64,000 bases of DNA from Luteimonas cucumeris (GTDB lineage Bacteria; Pseudomonadota; Gammaproteobacteria; Xanthomonadales; Xanthomonadaceae), in contig NZ_VLKN01000007.1 of assembly GCF_007830035.1 (NCBI RefSeq), positions 108,208 through 172,207 on the forward strand, read 5' to 3'. The translations under genes were made by a program, and so were the position numbers. Below are positions 39,072 to 47,221 of this stretch, piece after piece; position 1 is the first letter of the stretch, and every line of letters starts with the position of its first letter. The notes beneath the pieces were generated by a model. The model searched no databases, was not told the DNA's origin, and worked only from the letters and a program-made list of their open reading frames with translations.

Positions 39072-39959
39072 CTACCGGGACAGCGCCCAGGCGCGGATGA
39101 TGCGCGCCATTTCGCGTAAGCCCTCGGTCAACGCCGCCGGGCCGGGCTGCAGGATGATCGGTGATTTGATCTCGTGCAGCTCGCCGTCGCGGACCGCGGG
39201 AATGGATTGCCAGCCGGCACGCGCCGCCACTTTTTCAGGCCGGAAACGCTTGCCGCACCACGAGCCGAGGATGATGTCCGGCGCGCGGTCGATCACCTCG
39301 CCCGGATCGGCCAGGATGCGCTGCCTGGCCAGCGACTCGCTGGCGCGTTCCGGGAACACGTCGTCACCGCCGGCGATGCGCACCAGTTCGGCCACCCACT
39401 GGATGCCGCTGATCAGCGGATCATCCCACTCCTCGAAATAGACCTTGGGCCGGCGCGGCAACGCGCGCGCATCGTGCTCGATCGTGTCGAGCCCGCGGCG
39501 CAATTCGTCGGCATACGCATTGGCCTTGTCAGCGGCGCCGACCAGCGCGCCGAGCCTGCGGACGTACTCGATGATGCCGTCGACGCTGCGGTGGTTGCTG
39601 ATCCACACCTCGATGCCATGACGGATCAGTTCGGCCGCGATATCGGCCTGGATGTCGGAGAAGCCGATCACGAAATCCGGCTTGAGTTTCAGGATCTCGC
39701 CGATCTTCGCGCTGGTGAACGCGCTGACTTTCGGCTTCTCTTTGCGCGCGATCGCCGGTCGCACCGTGAAGCCGCTGATGCCGACGATGCGATGCTGCTC
39801 GCCAAGCGCGTACAGCACCTCGGTGGGCTCTTCGGTGAGGCAGACGATGCGGTTCGGCCCGAAGCGCCGTGATTCGTCATTGGTGATTCGTGATTCGGGA
39901 CGGCGAACGCCCTTCTCGTCCAGCACCGCGCCGCCCGCTCTTGCCGAATCACGAATCAC
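39072..39959 (-). CDS. Periplasmic binding protein-like (helical-backbone, BtuF/FecB type)
   Basis: A protein of up to 295 residues with the helical-backbone metal-receptor fold used by vitamin B12 and siderophore transporters. IVCLTEEPTEVLYALGEQHR marks the fold start near residue 38. PDFVIGFSDIQADIAAELIRH (in part) and PGEVIDRAPDIILGSWCGK follow. No signal peptide is seen, and no permease or ATPase gene is adjacent. The first 35 or so residues lie in the AATCACGAATCAC repeat. The start at 39959 is in that repeat and the true start is uncertain, with a GTG around residue 12 as an alternative. Confidence 0.75.
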   Translation of the reverse strand: MIRDSARAGGAVLDEKGVRRPESRITNDESRRFGPNRIVCLTEEPTEVLYALGEQHRIVGISGFTVRPAIARKEKPKVSAFTSAKIGEILKLKPDFVIGFSDIQADIAAELIRHGIEVWISNHRSVDGIIEYVRRLGALVGAADKANAYADELRRGLDTIEHDARALPRRPKVYFEEWDDPLISGIQWVAELVRIAGGDDVFPERASESLARQRILADPGEVIDRAPDIILGSWCGKRFRPEKVAARAGWQSIPAVRDGELHEIKSPIILQPGPAALTEGLREMARIIRAWALSR

Positions 39960-39971
39960 GAATCACCAATC
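39872..39971. repeat. GATTCGTGATT repeat pair forming an inverted repeat
   Basis: GTGATTCGTCATTGGTGATT at 39872-39895 and GAATCACGAATCACGAATCA at 39954-39965 and flanks are near complements about 60 bases apart. They lie inside the 5' end of the B12-binding-type gene and up to the pdxH stop. Same repeat family as at 34977-35096. Confidence 0.7.
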
Positions 39972-39978
39972 CCGGGGT

Positions 39979-40578
39979 TCACGGAAACAACATCCGCCGC
40001 GACCATTTGCCGGCGATGTCGCGTTCGTAGAACTGGCGCTCGTGCAGACGGTAGTCGGCGCCGTACCAGAACTCGATGCGCTCCGGCTTGACCCGCAAGC
40101 CGCCCCAGCGCGGTGGCCGTGGTACATCGCGACCTTCGAACTCCTGCTCGACCTGGGCCAGGCGCTGTTCGAAGGTCTCGCGCGAATCCAGGGTTTCCGA
40201 CTGTTTCGACGCCCATGCGCCGAGCTGGCTGCCGCGCGGGCGCGATGCGAAATAGGCGTCGGCCTCGGCGTCGTTGACGATCTCCACCGCCCCTTCGACG
40301 CGCACCTGCACGCCCTGGCGCACGCGCGGCCAGTGGAACAGCAGCGCCGCATGCGGATTGGCCTGCAGCTCGCGCCCCTTGCGCCCGTCCAGGTGCGTGT
40401 AGAACACGAAGCCGCGCGCGTCGTGCGCCTTCAGCAGCACGGTGCGCGCCGAAGGGCGCGCGGTGAGCGTGGCGGTGGCGACCACCATCGCGGTGCGGTC
40501 CGGCTCGCCGGCAGCGGCGGCCTCGTCGAACAGGCGATCGAAGGTGGCGAGGGCTTCGGCATAGCAGTCGTCGGTCAT
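39979..40578 (-). CDS. pdxH: Pyridoxamine 5'-phosphate oxidase
   Basis: A 199-residue FMN enzyme making pyridoxal phosphate from PNP or PMP. FMN-binding [20 protein letters not shown] near residue 59, SRKGRELQ-like [20 protein letters not shown] and the C-terminal [18 protein letters not shown] are typical. The end WSRRMLFP is the standard PdxH C-terminus. Its ATG is 17 bases from the ATG of the divergent kinase gene and is preceded by GACAAT plus six bases, so the mRNA is probably leaderless. Confidence 0.94.
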   Translation of the reverse strand: MTDDCYAEALATFDRLFDEAAAAGEPDRTAMVVATATLTARPSARTVLLKAHDARGFVFYTHLDGRKGRELQANPHAALLFHWPRVRQGVQVRVEGAVEIVNDAEADAYFASRPRGSQLGAWASKQSETLDSRETFEQRLAQVEQEFEGRDVPRPPRWGGLRVKPERIEFWYGADYRLHERQFYERDIAGKWSRRMLFP

Positions 40579-40595
40579 TGCGCTATTGTCGCGCG
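40579..40595. promoter_or_regulatory. 17-bp divergent leaderless promoter of pdxH and the kinase gene
   Basis: Only 17 bases separate the two start codons. On the plus strand TATTGT (40584-40589) is six bases before the kinase ATG. On the minus strand GACAAT (40590-40585) is six bases before the pdxH ATG. The two -10 boxes overlap, so both -35 regions must lie inside the opposite genes, and polymerase can serve only one direction at a time. Confidence 0.5.
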
Positions 40596-41411
40596 ATGGC
40601 TCCGCACGCGCATCCTGCCGGCTTCGCTCCCGCTTTCGTGGCCGCCGTACTCGACGACGCCCTGTCCCACGACAGCCGCGTCCATGGCATCACCGGCCTG
40701 CAGGGCAGCGGCAAGTCGACCCTGTCGGCGCAGGTTGCGGCGCTGGCGCGATCACGCGGGATACAAGTGGCGGTATTGTCGATCGACGACGTCTACGTGA
40801 CCCGCAGCGAGCGGCTGCAGCTGGCGCGTGACGTGCATCCCCTGCTGGCCACGCGCGGCCCACCCGGCACGCACGACGTGGCGCTGGCCTGCGAACTGGT
40901 CGATGCGCTGCGCGCGGGCAAGGCCTGCCGCCTGCCGCGCTTCGACAAGCTCGGCGATGACCGCCTGCCGGCTTCGCAATGGCCAGTCGTGCCCGGGTCG
41001 GATCCGGGACAGCGCCTGCTGATCATCGAGGGCTGGTTCCTGAAGACGCCGCCGCAGATGGACGAGGCACTGGCCACGCCCGTCAATGCGCTGGAACGCG
41101 AGGAGGATCGCGACGGCCGCTGGCGACGCCATTGCAATACCGCGCTCGCACGCGACTATCCGGCGCTCTGGCAGCGCATCGATCGCCTGTTGCTGCTGCA
41201 CGGCCCGGGTTTCGATGTGGTGCCGGACTGGCGCTGGCAGCAGGAATGCGCGCTGCAGGCCGCCGATCCCGCACGTCCGGCGATGAACCGGGTGCAGGTC
41301 GAGCGTTTCGTGCAGCATTTCGAACGCGTCGGCCGGCAGGCCTGGCGGACGTTGCCGGCGATCGCGGAATGGACCGTCGCACTGGACGCGCAGCGCCGTC
41401 CGCAGTCGTGA
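40596..41411 (+). CDS. P-loop small-molecule kinase (D-glycerate kinase/YggC-like)
   Basis: A 271-residue P-loop kinase. Walker A is [13 protein letters not shown] near residue 31. [13 protein letters not shown] near 59 and [13 protein letters not shown] near 108 resemble the uridine-kinase/glycerate-kinase group. [15 protein letters not shown] near 141 is the substrate-side motif shared with bacterial YggC and plant-type glycerate 3-kinases. Substrate is not proven; phosphorylation of glycerate is the best guess. Leaderless-type start shared with pdxH. Confidence 0.78.
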   Translation: MAPHAHPAGFAPAFVAAVLDDALSHDSRVHGITGLQGSGKSTLSAQVAALARSRGIQVAVLSIDDVYVTRSERLQLARDVHPLLATRGPPGTHDVALACELVDALRAGKACRLPRFDKLGDDRLPASQWPVVPGSDPGQRLLIIEGWFLKTPPQMDEALATPVNALEREEDRDGRWRRHCNTALARDYPALWQRIDRLLLLHGPGFDVVPDWRWQQECALQAADPARPAMNRVQVERFVQHFERVGRQAWRTLPAIAEWTVALDAQRRPQS

Positions 41412-41434
41412 AGCGTTGCCGCCCGCCTGATGCG

Positions 41435-41638
41435 TTACTGCACCAGGAAGGTGACCTTCAGGTTGACCCGCCATTCGGTCACGTTGCCGGATCCGTCGGT
41501 GACCACCTTGATCTCGTTCACCCAGGCGCCCTGGATGCCCTGCACCGTTTCCGAGCACTTCTTCAGGCCGATCTTGACCGCGTCCTCCATGCTGGTCTTG
41601 GAAGCCGCATTGAGTTCGATGACCTTGGCGACGGACAT
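41435..41638 (-). CDS. Dodecin family flavin-binding protein
   Basis: A 67-residue dodecin. These small proteins form dodecamers that store flavins. VAKVIELNAASKTSMEDAV at the N-terminus, the flavin-stacking tryptophan in GAWVNEIKV and the EWRVNLKVTFLV ending are as in the family. AAGGAG lies nine bases upstream of the ATG. It converges on the kinase gene, with 23 bases between the stops. Confidence 0.92.
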   Translation of the reverse strand: MSVAKVIELNAASKTSMEDAVKIGLKKCSETVQGIQGAWVNEIKVVTDGSGNVTEWRVNLKVTFLVQ

Positions 41639-41702
41639 GCGCGTTCTCCTTCGAAACAGGGCGGCAAAGCCGCCAGAACGGCCACCTTAGGCCTCTCATT
41701 GT

Positions 41703-41708
41703 TAAGAT
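41703..41708 (+). promoter_or_regulatory. -10 box of aroK, near-leaderless spacing
   Basis: TAAGAT ends seven bases before the aroK ATG at 41716. A GAGG lies within that spacer but would be at or before the transcription start. Confidence 0.4.
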
Positions 41709-41715
41709 CGCGAGG

Positions 41716-42258
41716 ATGGAAACCGCTCCCAACCTGGTACTGATCGGCCCGATGGGCGCCGGCAAGACCTCGATCGGCAAACGCCTGGCCGAGCGCTTCG
41801 CGCTGGCTTTCGTCGATGCCGACCGCGAGGTCGAGGTGCATACCGGCGTCAGCGTCGCCACGATCTTCGATTGCGAGGGCGAGGCCGGCTTCCGCGAACG
41901 CGAACGCGAAACGCTGGCGCGGCTGCTGGCCGGGCACGCCACACTGGTCGCCACTGGCGGCGGCGCCGTGCTCGATCCCGGCAACCGCGCGCTGATGCGC
42001 CGGCATGGTTTCGTGGTGCACCTGCACGTCGGCGTCGAAGGCCAGCTGCAGCGGCTTGCGCGCTGCACCAACCGGCCGCTGCTGCAGCGCGCAGATCGCG
42101 AAGCGGTGCTGCGCGAAATGGCCGTGACGCGCGAGCCGCTGTATGCGAAAACCGCGGACCTGCGCTTCGATACGCGCGGCCTGTCGCCCGCCGAGGCGAC
42201 GTCGCAGCTGGCGATGCTGCTTGCCACGCACTGGAAACGGAACATCGCCGCCGCATGA
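41716..42258 (+). CDS. aroK: Shikimate kinase
   Basis: A 180-residue kinase phosphorylating shikimate in chorismate synthesis. Walker A is [12 protein letters not shown] at residues 10-21. The shikimate-binding FVDADREVE follows near 34, and the FRERERETL and [11 protein letters not shown] loops are typical. The stop overlaps aroB by four bases (ATGA), so the two shikimate-pathway enzymes are translationally coupled. Confidence 0.95.
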   Translation: METAPNLVLIGPMGAGKTSIGKRLAERFALAFVDADREVEVHTGVSVATIFDCEGEAGFRERERETLARLLAGHATLVATGGGAVLDPGNRALMRRHGFVVHLHVGVEGQLQRLARCTNRPLLQRADREAVLREMAVTREPLYAKTADLRFDTRGLSPAEATSQLAMLLATHWKRNIAAA

Positions 42259-43361
42259 GCACGATCGCAGACCTGCAACGCACCAACGTCGAAGTCGGGG
42301 GCGAGCGACCCTACGCGATCTCGATCGGTCCTGGCCTGCTCGACGACGGCGCATTGCTCGCCGCCAGCGTGCGCGGTCGCCACGTGCTGCTGCTGAGCGA
42401 CAGCCACGTCGCGCCGCTGTACGCCAAACGCGTCGCGCATGCGCTGCGTGGCGTGCGCGACGACCTGCGCATCGACGCTTACGTGCTGCCGGCCGGCGAA
42501 GCGTCGAAGACGCTGGCCACGTTCGCCGAGGCCATCGATGCACTGGCCGCGATCGGCGCCACCCGCGATGCCTGCATCATCGCGCTCGGCGGCGGCGTGG
42601 TCGGCGACCTGGCCGGCTTCGTCGCGGCCTGCTGGATGCGCGGGATCGACTGCGTGCAGGTGCCGACCACGCTGCTGGCGATGGTCGATTCCTCGGTCGG
42701 CGGCAAAACCGCGGTCGACCTGCCGCAGGGCAAGAACCTGGTGGGCGCGTTCCATCCGCCGCGCGCGGTGATCGCCGATACCGAAGCGCTGCTGACGCTG
42801 CCGCCGCGCGAACTGCGCGCGGGATTGGCAGAAGTGGCCAAGTACGGCGCGATCCGCGACGCCGCTTTTCTGGATTGGATCGAAGCGCACGCCGAAGCCC
42901 TGCTCGCCAGCGACGACGCCGCGCTGACCGAAGCAGTCGCGCGCAGCTGCCGGCACAAGGCGCAGATCGTCGAACGCGATCCCTATGAACACGGCGAGCG
43001 CGCGCTGCTCAATTTCGGCCATACCTTCGGCCACGCGATCGAGGCCGAACAGGGTTTCGGCGGCCTCAACCACGGCGAGGCGGTGGCCGTCGGCATGGTG
43101 CTGGCAGCGAAACTGTCCGCGCGACTGGGCTTGGCGAGCGACGCCGATGCGCAGCGGCTGGCAGTCCTGCTCGCCCGCCTCGAATTGCCGGTCGCGATCC
43201 CCGCCGGACTCGACGCCGAAGCCCTGCTGGCCCGCATGCGACTGGACAAGAAGGCCGATGCCAACGGCCTGCGCTTCGTGCTGTGGGACGGCATCGGCGC
43301 GGCGCGCATGATCGCCGGCGTGGCCGACGACGCGGTGCTTGCGGTACTCGGCGATTCGTAA
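42255..43361 (+). CDS. aroB: 3-dehydroquinate synthase
   Basis: A 368-residue NAD- and metal-dependent enzyme that makes 3-dehydroquinate from [23 protein letters not shown] near residue 111 binds NAD. The metal-binding residues are supplied by a Glu in LAEVAKYG near 196 and the histidines in [12 protein letters not shown] near 253 and [11 protein letters not shown] near 272. [19 protein letters not shown] is the substrate loop. Length is typical. A palindromic repeat follows one base after the stop. Confidence 0.95.
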   Translation: MSTIADLQRTNVEVGGERPYAISIGPGLLDDGALLAASVRGRHVLLLSDSHVAPLYAKRVAHALRGVRDDLRIDAYVLPAGEASKTLATFAEAIDALAAIGATRDACIIALGGGVVGDLAGFVAACWMRGIDCVQVPTTLLAMVDSSVGGKTAVDLPQGKNLVGAFHPPRAVIADTEALLTLPPRELRAGLAEVAKYGAIRDAAFLDWIEAHAEALLASDDAALTEAVARSCRHKAQIVERDPYEHGERALLNFGHTFGHAIEAEQGFGGLNHGEAVAVGMVLAAKLSARLGLASDADAQRLAVLLARLELPVAIPAGLDAEALLARMRLDKKADANGLRFVLWDGIGAARMIAGVADDAVLAVLGDS

Positions 43362-43437
43362 GGTGGGCCCCGGCCCACCACCACGAAACGCCACCAACTC
43401 GCGGGATGACCATCGCAATGGTGGGCCCGGGCCCACC
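43362..43437. repeat. Paired GGTGGGCCCxGGGCCCACC palindromes
   Basis: Two 18-bp palindromes (43362-43379 and 43420-43437), both read GGTGGGCC...GGCCCACC, separated by 40 bases. A single copy is at 12416-12433. The unit follows aroB immediately and could terminate or insulate its transcript. The pair resembles a BIME arrangement. Confidence 0.75.
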
Positions 43438-43457
43438 CTACGTACAATGACGGCCCC

Positions 43458-43712
43458 ATGCGCCTCCTCCTGCAACAACGCCCCGATGGCCGCGAAGCTC
43501 CTCGCTTCGTGCAACTGATGCTGGAAGCCGACCTGCTCGGCGGCTGGGCACTGGTGCGCGAATCCGGCCAGATCGGCGGCCGCAGCCAGCTCAAGCGCGA
43601 GCAGTTCCTGGATCACGCCAGCGCACTGGCCGCGCTTGAACACGCGCGCGACCAGCAACTCAAGCGCGGCTTCCAGATGATGTTCGCGCAGGGTACGGAC
43701 GCGCCCCGATAA
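43458..43712 (+). CDS. WGR domain-like small protein
   Basis: An 84-residue protein with a WGR-like domain: GGWALVRESGQIGGRSQLKR near residue 28 has the W..(x)..G.IG.. pattern. The rest is helical and rich in Gln, Lys and Arg. WGR domains bind nucleic acid in PARPs; free-standing bacterial versions have no set role. TACAAT (43443-43448) lies nine bases before the ATG, so the leader is very short. It sits between two repeat elements. Confidence 0.75.
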   Translation: MRLLLQQRPDGREAPRFVQLMLEADLLGGWALVRESGQIGGRSQLKREQFLDHASALAALEHARDQQLKRGFQMMFAQGTDAPR

Positions 43713-43726
43713 CCCACTCCCCATCC

Positions 43727-43802
43727 GTCATCCCGATCGCGGCGAGGGATCCGCTTGCGGCTACGCATCCGAAAGCAGATCCCTCGCGTCGCTCGGGATG
43801 AC
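43727..43802. repeat. GTCATCCCGA dispersed inverted repeat
   Basis: Starts GTCATCCCGATCGCGGCGAG and ends CTCGGGATGAC, with inner arms AGGGATCCGCTT/AAGCAGATCCCT. A related copy is at 58301-58385, and half a unit (GTCATCCCGGG) lies at 49521-49531. It fills the gap between the WGR gene and hemE. Confidence 0.75.
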
Positions 43803-43814
43803 AAGGACAGAAGA

Positions 43815-44960
43815 ATGACTGACGCAACAACCCCGAAGAACGACCGCCTGCTGCGCGCACTGCGCCGCGAACCCGTCGACTGCACCCCCGTATGGCTGAT
43901 GCGCCAGGCCGGTCGCTATCTGCCCGAGTACCGCGCCACCCGCCAGCGCGCCGGCAGCTTCCTCGGCATGGCAAAAAATCCGGACATCGCCTGCGAAGTC
44001 ACCGTGCAGCCGCTGGCGCGTTTCGACCTGGACGCCGCGATCCTGTTCTCCGACATCCTCACCATTCCCGACGCGATGGGGCTGGAGTTGTACTTCGTCG
44101 AAGGCGAAGGCCCCAAGTTCCGCCATCCGGTGCGCGACGCGGCGAGCATCGCGAAGCTCGCGGTGCCGGACATGGAAACCGAACTGCGCTACGTGATGGA
44201 CGCGATCCGCACGATCCGCCGCGAACTGGACAACCGCGTGCCGCTGATCGGTTTCTCCGGCAGTCCGTGGACGCTGGCCTGCTACATGGTCGAAGGCGGC
44301 GGCAGCGACAACTATTCGCGGATCAAGGCACTGGCGCTGAACGATCCGAAGGCGCTGCACCAGCTGCTGTCGGTCAATACCGACGCGGTGATCGCCTATC
44401 TGTCGGCGCAGCGCGCGGCCGGTGCGCAGGTGCTGCAGGTGTTCGACACCTGGGGCGGCGTGCTGTCGCCATCGATGTACCGCGAATTCTCGCTGCCCTA
44501 TCTCACCCGCATCGCGCACGAACTGCAGCGCGGCGTCCTTCGACAGGCTCAGGACGAGCGGGGTCTTGGACAGGCTCAGGTCCTTCGACAGACCCAGGAT
44601 GAGCGGGATCATGGGACGCCGTTGATCCTGTTCGGCAAGGGCAACGCCCCGTACCTGGAAGCGCTCGCCGCCAGCGGCGCCGAAGGCGTCGGCGTCGACT
44701 GGCTGGTCGAACTGTCGGAAGCCGCGCGTCGCACCCAGGGCAAGGTCGCACTGCAGGGCAACCTCGATCCGGCCATCCTCTACGGTTCCCCGGACGCGAT
44801 CCGTGCACAGGTGAGGAACACGCTGGACAGCTACGCCGAAGGCAACGGCGGCTCGCGCGAAGGCCACGTCTTCAACCTCGGCCACGGCCTGTCGCCGGAC
44901 ATGGATCCGGAGCACGTGCGTGCGCTGGTCGATGCGGTGCATGAGTTCAGCCGGCGCTGA
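43815..44960 (+). CDS. hemE: Uroporphyrinogen decarboxylase with a repeat-derived insertion
   Basis: A 381-residue enzyme of haem synthesis that removes four carboxyl groups from uroporphyrinogen [20 protein letters not shown] is the N-terminal signature and [17 protein letters not shown] near residue 140 is the substrate cleft. [15 protein letters not shown] and [16 protein letters not shown] are as in the family. Residues about 241-264 ([20 protein letters not shown] onward) are an in-frame insertion made of near-repeats of CTTCGACAGGCTCAGGACGA. They lie between the normal HELQR and PLILFGKG. The frame is intact, so the enzyme is probably active. Confidence 0.95.
   Translation: MTDATTPKNDRLLRALRREPVDCTPVWLMRQAGRYLPEYRATRQRAGSFLGMAKNPDIACEVTVQPLARFDLDAAILFSDILTIPDAMGLELYFVEGEGPKFRHPVRDAASIAKLAVPDMETELRYVMDAIRTIRRELDNRVPLIGFSGSPWTLACYMVEGGGSDNYSRIKALALNDPKALHQLLSVNTDAVIAYLSAQRAAGAQVLQVFDTWGGVLSPSMYREFSLPYLTRIAHELQRGVLRQAQDERGLGQAQVLRQTQDERDHGTPLILFGKGNAPYLEALAASGAEGVGVDWLVELSEAARRTQGKVALQGNLDPAILYGSPDAIRAQVRNTLDSYAEGNGGSREGHVFNLGHGLSPDMDPEHVRALVDAVHEFSRR
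44535..44607 (+). repeat. Three near-copies of a dispersed repeat inside hemE
   Basis: Copies begin GTCCTTCGACAGGCTCAGGA (44535), GTCTTGGACAGGCTCAG (44563) and GTCCTTCGACAGACCCAGGA (44580). This is a well-known dispersed motif in Lysobacter and Xanthomonas-type genomes (general knowledge). The tract keeps the hemE frame. Confidence 0.75.
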
Positions 44961-44986
44961 GCGGCCCAGGTGTATCGCCAATTCCC

Positions 44987-45078
44987 GTAGGGCGCATTAG
45001 CCGCAGGCGTAATGCGCCGGATGCCACGGGCTTCGGACAACCATGCGGCGCAATGCCCTTTGGTTATTGCGCCCTACG
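44987..45078. repeat. 92-bp dispersed element, copy 1
   Basis: Ends are GTAGGGCGCA and TGCGCCCTAC-like. It contains two hairpins: GGCGCATTA/TAATGCGCC and GGCGCAAT/ATTGCGCC. Copies 2 and 3 at 49423 and 49884 have the same length by my count. Copy 1 follows hemE and ends 40 bases before the stop of the convergent PD40 gene. Confidence 0.85.
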
Positions 45079-45117
45079 TCCTAACTACATGCGAAAGCAT
45101 TTGCCGAGTTTCGCGAC

Positions 45118-46056
45118 TCATGGCGCTTCAACGACTCCATTCGCCGGCAAGCGATAGTGCACCCGATACAGATCCATCCCGCCGCTGCCGGGGCGCCGCG
45201 CCGACAGCGTGAACCAGTCCGGCTGCGACCAGTCAAGCATGGGTCCGTAGCTGTCGCCTTCGTCATGGTTCGCCGGCGGCGGCAGGCGCGTGCCGGTGCC
45301 GTAGCGGCCTGCGTGCGGTGCGGCAGCGAACAGATCCACGCGCGCCTTGTCGAAATCCTGAGCGCGCGCGAACACGATCGTCGCGCCGTCGGACAGGAAG
45401 GTGGCGTCGAATTCGTGGGCCACGGTGTTGATGCCGCCGGCAATGGGCCGTGCGGTCTGCAGTTTTCCCGCAGACATCGGTGCCAGATACAGATCGTGCC
45501 CGCCGGCACCGCCGGTGCGATCGCTGGAGAACAGCAATCGGTCGCCGGCCGGTGAAAGCATCGGCGCGAATTCGTCGCTCGCGCTGTTGATCGCCGCGCC
45601 CAGCGGTTCGACGTTGCCGAAGCCCTCGTCCGTTACCGGCACGCGATACACGTCATCGCCGCCCAGGCCACCGGGCCGGTCGGAACAGAAGTAGACGTAG
45701 CGGCCGTCCGCGGAGAACGCGGGGTCGAAGTCGCGCTGTGGCGAGTTGAACGACACCGGCGTGGCCGCGCTCCAGCGTCCATCGCGACGACGCGCCATCC
45801 AGATGTCGTAGCCGCCCGGCCCACCACGACGGTCGCGGCTGAACCACAGCGCCATCGCGCCGTCGGGACTGAGTGTCAACCGGATTTCGCTGGCCGACGT
45901 GGACGCGACGCCGGGTGCGAACAACTCGGCTGCACCGTCGACCCACACTACCGCTTCATTCTGTACGACCCGCTGCGCCTGCACGCACATGCAGGCGCAA
46001 ACCCCGAGTGCGACGCCGCATGCCGCCGACGTGATGCTTCGCGCCGACCGTCGCAT
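45118..46056 (-). CDS. PD40/WD40-like beta-propeller exported protein
   Basis: A 312-residue protein with a signal peptide (about residues 1-28; cysteine-rich, ending CVQAQ). TolB-type PD40 propeller blades follow: LTLSPDGAMALWFSRDRRGG, FDPAFSADGRYVYFCSDRPGG-like, FAPMLSPAGDRLLFSSDRTGG-like and a degenerate fourth. Such blades make a periplasmic binding scaffold; no ligand is indicated. The start is one base after the stop of the upstream Tat-exported gene, so the two are co-transcribed. Confidence 0.8.
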   Translation of the reverse strand: MRRSARSITSAACGVALGVCACMCVQAQRVVQNEAVVWVDGAAELFAPGVASTSASEIRLTLSPDGAMALWFSRDRRGGPGGYDIWMARRRDGRWSAATPVSFNSPQRDFDPAFSADGRYVYFCSDRPGGLGGDDVYRVPVTDEGFGNVEPLGAAINSASDEFAPMLSPAGDRLLFSSDRTGGAGGHDLYLAPMSAGKLQTARPIAGGINTVAHEFDATFLSDGATIVFARAQDFDKARVDLFAAAPHAGRYGTGTRLPPPANHDEGDSYGPMLDWSQPDWFTLSARRPGSGGMDLYRVHYRLPANGVVEAP

Positions 46057-46057
46057 C

Positions 46058-47128
46058 TCAGCCCTGCCGCTCGAATTCGCTGACCCAGTTCGTCTCCCAG
46101 GTCGCGCCGCCGTCGGCCGAGGCTGCCTGCTCCCAGCGTGCCGAGCTTGGCGTGATGCGCGACCAGAGCACGCGCGCCCGTACCGGCTTCCCGCCGACCA
46201 TGTCGTCGCCGGTGAACGTGCCCACGCCATCGGCGAATCCCCCGCGCAGCGGCGCGGCGATGCGCGAAGGCTCGCGTCCGTCCAGCCACCAGCTCAGCCA
46301 CTGCCGGCTGGCCGGGTCGTAGCTGCGGATGCCCATGCCGCGCACGGTGCCGGCGGGAAAGGCCATGACGTTGTCGCCGACGTTGCCATGTCCGCCCAGC
46401 ACCGGCCAGTTGTGCAGGGTGCCGTCGAACACGTCCCAGGCATCGCTGCCGACGAGGCGTTGGCGCAGGCGTCGATGGCGCACGTTCCAGCGGCCTGCCA
46501 GGAAGTCGAAATCGCCAGGAGCGTCGGACAGCGCCGGCAGCGCTGCGGGCTGCGCGGCGGTGCGGGTGAACCAGTTGCGCCAGTTCACTTCCCAACTGGC
46601 GCCGTCGTCGGCCGAGAACGCCTGTTCCCACCATGGCCGCGGCCCATGGATGTCGCGCCAGCGGAAACGCATGACGATCGGCCGGCCCTTGAGGGTATCG
46701 CGCCCGAGGAAGGTGCCGGTATCGCCCGCGAAGCTGCCACGCACGGGCGGATCGATGCGGGTGGGATTGCGACCGTCGAGCCACCAGATCGACCAGGTTT
46801 CCGTCGCCGGATCGAAGGCGCGGAGGCTCATTCCGCGGTAGCCGCCGCCGGGCAGTTCGACGAGGTTGTCGTCCACCGTGCCGAGTCCGCCCAGGGTCAG
46901 CCACAGCGCGCTCCTGCCGGCGAACTCCTCCCAGCGCGTGTCGCCCACCAGCCGCTCCTTGAGCCGACGATGGCGTACGTCCCAGCTGCCGAGCAGCCAG
47001 CGCCAGTCGTCCGCATGGTTGGCCGCAGCGGCGGCGCCGGGAGGCAGCCCGGCCGCGAATGCCCGCAGCGGCGGCAGGCCCAGCGCTCCCAGCGAGCCCA
47101 GGGATGCGATGAAATCGCGTCGTCGCAT
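46058..47128 (-). CDS. Tat-exported protein with a duplicated domain
   Basis: A 356-residue protein. The N-terminus MRRRDFIASLGSLGALG is a Tat signal. Two homologous domains of about 150 residues follow, each starting with a DFLAGRWNVRHRRLRQRLVG-like block. The first is at about 45-190 (WRWLLGSWDVRHRRLKERL) and the second at about 205-350. Within each, GxGxVxDNxxxxPxGxxRGM and WWLDGRxPxRI recur. It resembles DUF1579-type domains, with an unknown role. The ATG at 47128 has GGAG upstream; an upstream extension lacks support. Co-transcribed with the PD40 gene and divergent from the LysR gene. Confidence 0.75.
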   Translation of the reverse strand: MRRRDFIASLGSLGALGLPPLRAFAAGLPPGAAAAANHADDWRWLLGSWDVRHRRLKERLVGDTRWEEFAGRSALWLTLGGLGTVDDNLVELPGGGYRGMSLRAFDPATETWSIWWLDGRNPTRIDPPVRGSFAGDTGTFLGRDTLKGRPIVMRFRWRDIHGPRPWWEQAFSADDGASWEVNWRNWFTRTAAQPAALPALSDAPGDFDFLAGRWNVRHRRLRQRLVGSDAWDVFDGTLHNWPVLGGHGNVGDNVMAFPAGTVRGMGIRSYDPASRQWLSWWLDGREPSRIAAPLRGGFADGVGTFTGDDMVGGKPVRARVLWSRITPSSARWEQAASADGGATWETNWVSEFERQG

Positions 47129-47221
47129 GCGTTTGCTCCGTCCATATCGATACGCCGCATGGTGACTGCCGGCCGGACGCGTTGACCATTCGGGAATGCG
47201 GCTGCAGGCTAAGCCAGACTT

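Noticed and set aside
40752..43724. Minus-strand open frame of 990 codons
   Set aside because: It lies opposite the kinase gene, aroK, aroB and the WGR gene, all with clear motifs. Long antisense frames are expected in GC-rich coding DNA, and the translation is Arg/Gln/Ala-rich with no recognisable domain.
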